A stretch of DNA of 7,144 bases from positions 1 through 7,144 of the forward strand of contig JAJFTY010000189.1 of NCBI GenBank assembly GCA_021372695.1, written 5' to 3'. Position 1 is the stretch's first letter. Every line of letters starts with the position of its first letter. This DNA is from Deltaproteobacteria bacterium (GTDB lineage: Bacteria; Desulfobacterota; Syntrophia; Syntrophales; UBA5619). Below, one piece after another: positions 6,554 to 7,144 of the stretch. The notes beneath the pieces were generated by a model. It was given only the letters and a program-made list of their open reading frames with translations. It searched no databases and had not been told where the DNA came from. The position numbers were made by a program, and so were the translations under genes.

Positions 6554-7081
6554 TCAATGCAGATTCCGCCGATACTGGGGGTTCGAAAAATCATCCTCGA
6601 TGATCTTCTCTATTTCAGAAGGTTGAACGTCCCTGCATTTCTCGAGCAACCGCTTGTAGCGGACGGCATCGAAGGGTCGATTTGCGGATGCAGACGCGAA
6701 CAGCACGTGGAGCAGGATCATGATGATGAAATGAATGGCCTCGTGACGCTGAAATCCCTTCCCCTCCATCGCCTCACAGAACCGGGCGGCTTCGGCGGGG
6801 GACTCCGCCAGAAGCTGGTCTTCGACCATCTGATGGGTGCTGATATGCAAAAAAGGATTGAAGGTCGCGCCTGCTGCGTATTCGCGTCCATCGAGAATAT
6901 CGGCATCTTCGAAGTGGACGCCGTACTCCTCATGTTCCATCAGGATTTCCGCGAGGTCGTTATCCCTTTCGGACAGTTCCTCCCGTCTTCCGGATTGGAT
7001 CATCTCCCAGATGCGGTGGATATTCCGGCGGAACAGCATCCTCTGGTGTTTTTCCGCCTGTTTTGAGTCGTCGGCAGCCAT
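6554..7081 (-). CDS. DUF1841-like protein
   Basis: 175 residues. The core resembles the DUF1841 family of unknown function: a helical N-terminal part, EHEEYG (49-54), the signature NPFLHISTHQMVEDQL (75-90), and RHEAIHFIIMILL (112-124) followed by Y142 and a C-terminal acidic helix. The signature places H79/H83 and H113/H117 as two HxxxH pairs with E87 and E114 nearby, which looks like a possible metal site in a helical bundle (inference). No signal peptide or certain membrane segment is present; 117-130 is hydrophobic but probably a buried helix. The ATG at 7081 has only a weak GGA in front, and the frame stays open without a stop or usual start codon up to the window edge, so a longer N-terminus beginning outside cannot be excluded. 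It is the first visible gene of the minus-strand cluster. The family call is fairly firm and the function unknown. Confidence 0.8.
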   Translation of the reverse strand: MAADDSKQAEKHQRMLFRRNIHRIWEMIQSGRREELSERDNDLAEILMEHEEYGVHFEDADILDGREYAAGATFNPFLHISTHQMVEDQLLAESPAEAARFCEAMEGKGFQRHEAIHFIIMILLHVLFASASANRPFDAVRYKRLLEKCRDVQPSEIEKIIEDDFSNPQYRRNLH

Positions 7082-7144
7082 TCCGTTTTTCGTTAAAGGA
7101 TCTTGAGAATACTCGGAGCATGCCTCTCGGAAGCCGGCGGAATA

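Noticed and set aside
6557..7066. A 169-codon plus-strand frame opposite the DUF1841-like gene
   Set aside because: It is antisense to a gene with a recognisable family signature and has no support of its own.
7082..7144. Possible promoter for the minus-strand cluster (TATTCT box and a GAGGCATGCTC near-palindrome)
   Set aside because: No -35-like hexamer lies at a usual distance, and the DUF1841 frame is still open here, so this stretch may be coding.

Overview
The window is about 60% G+C and chromosomal in character. It shows no tRNA, rRNA, CRISPR array, insertion sequence or phage gene. The MreB N-terminus, its divergent pairing with a PpiD-type foldase, and single-copy envelope genes read from good Shine-Dalgarno sites (with TTG and GTG starts) fit a Gram-negative bacterium. 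My best guess is a deltaproteobacterium / Desulfobacterota, perhaps near Syntrophales. That placement is inference from protein style, not from a search.

Layout. (1) 1-264, minus strand: the first 88 codons of mreB, cut by the window edge. (2) 265-455: an AT-richer divergent intergenic region with facing promoter candidates that share a -10 region, an 11-bp tandem repeat and two inverted repeats. (3) 456-2057, plus: a membrane-anchored PpiD/SurA-type periplasmic chaperone in which the catalytic parvulin domain appears to be cleanly absent, followed by a strong intrinsic terminator (2086-2118). (4) 2198-4459, plus: a 753-residue protein of unknown function with a textbook EF-hand loop near its N-terminus, a four-cysteine middle region and three membrane segments near its C-terminus. 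(5) 7081 down to 4464, minus: five closely spaced genes that look like one transcription unit. They encode a DUF1841-like protein, a small exported or membrane protein, a small winged-helix protein, a tandem-TM2 membrane protein, and a Bem46/YfhR-like alpha/beta hydrolase lipoprotein. The last gene ends 4 bases from the convergent stop of the EF-hand gene.

How the genes may work together. MreB (cytoskeleton for wall elongation) and the PpiD-like chaperone (folding of proteins leaving the Sec translocon) share a control region and both serve the cell envelope. Three of the five minus-strand genes also encode envelope proteins, with a small putative DNA-binding protein among them. No known named system is formed by these genes. 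The items most worth a second look are the parvulin-less PpiD, the membrane EF-hand protein with a CxxC...CxC cluster, and the HxxxH pairs in the DUF1841-like protein.
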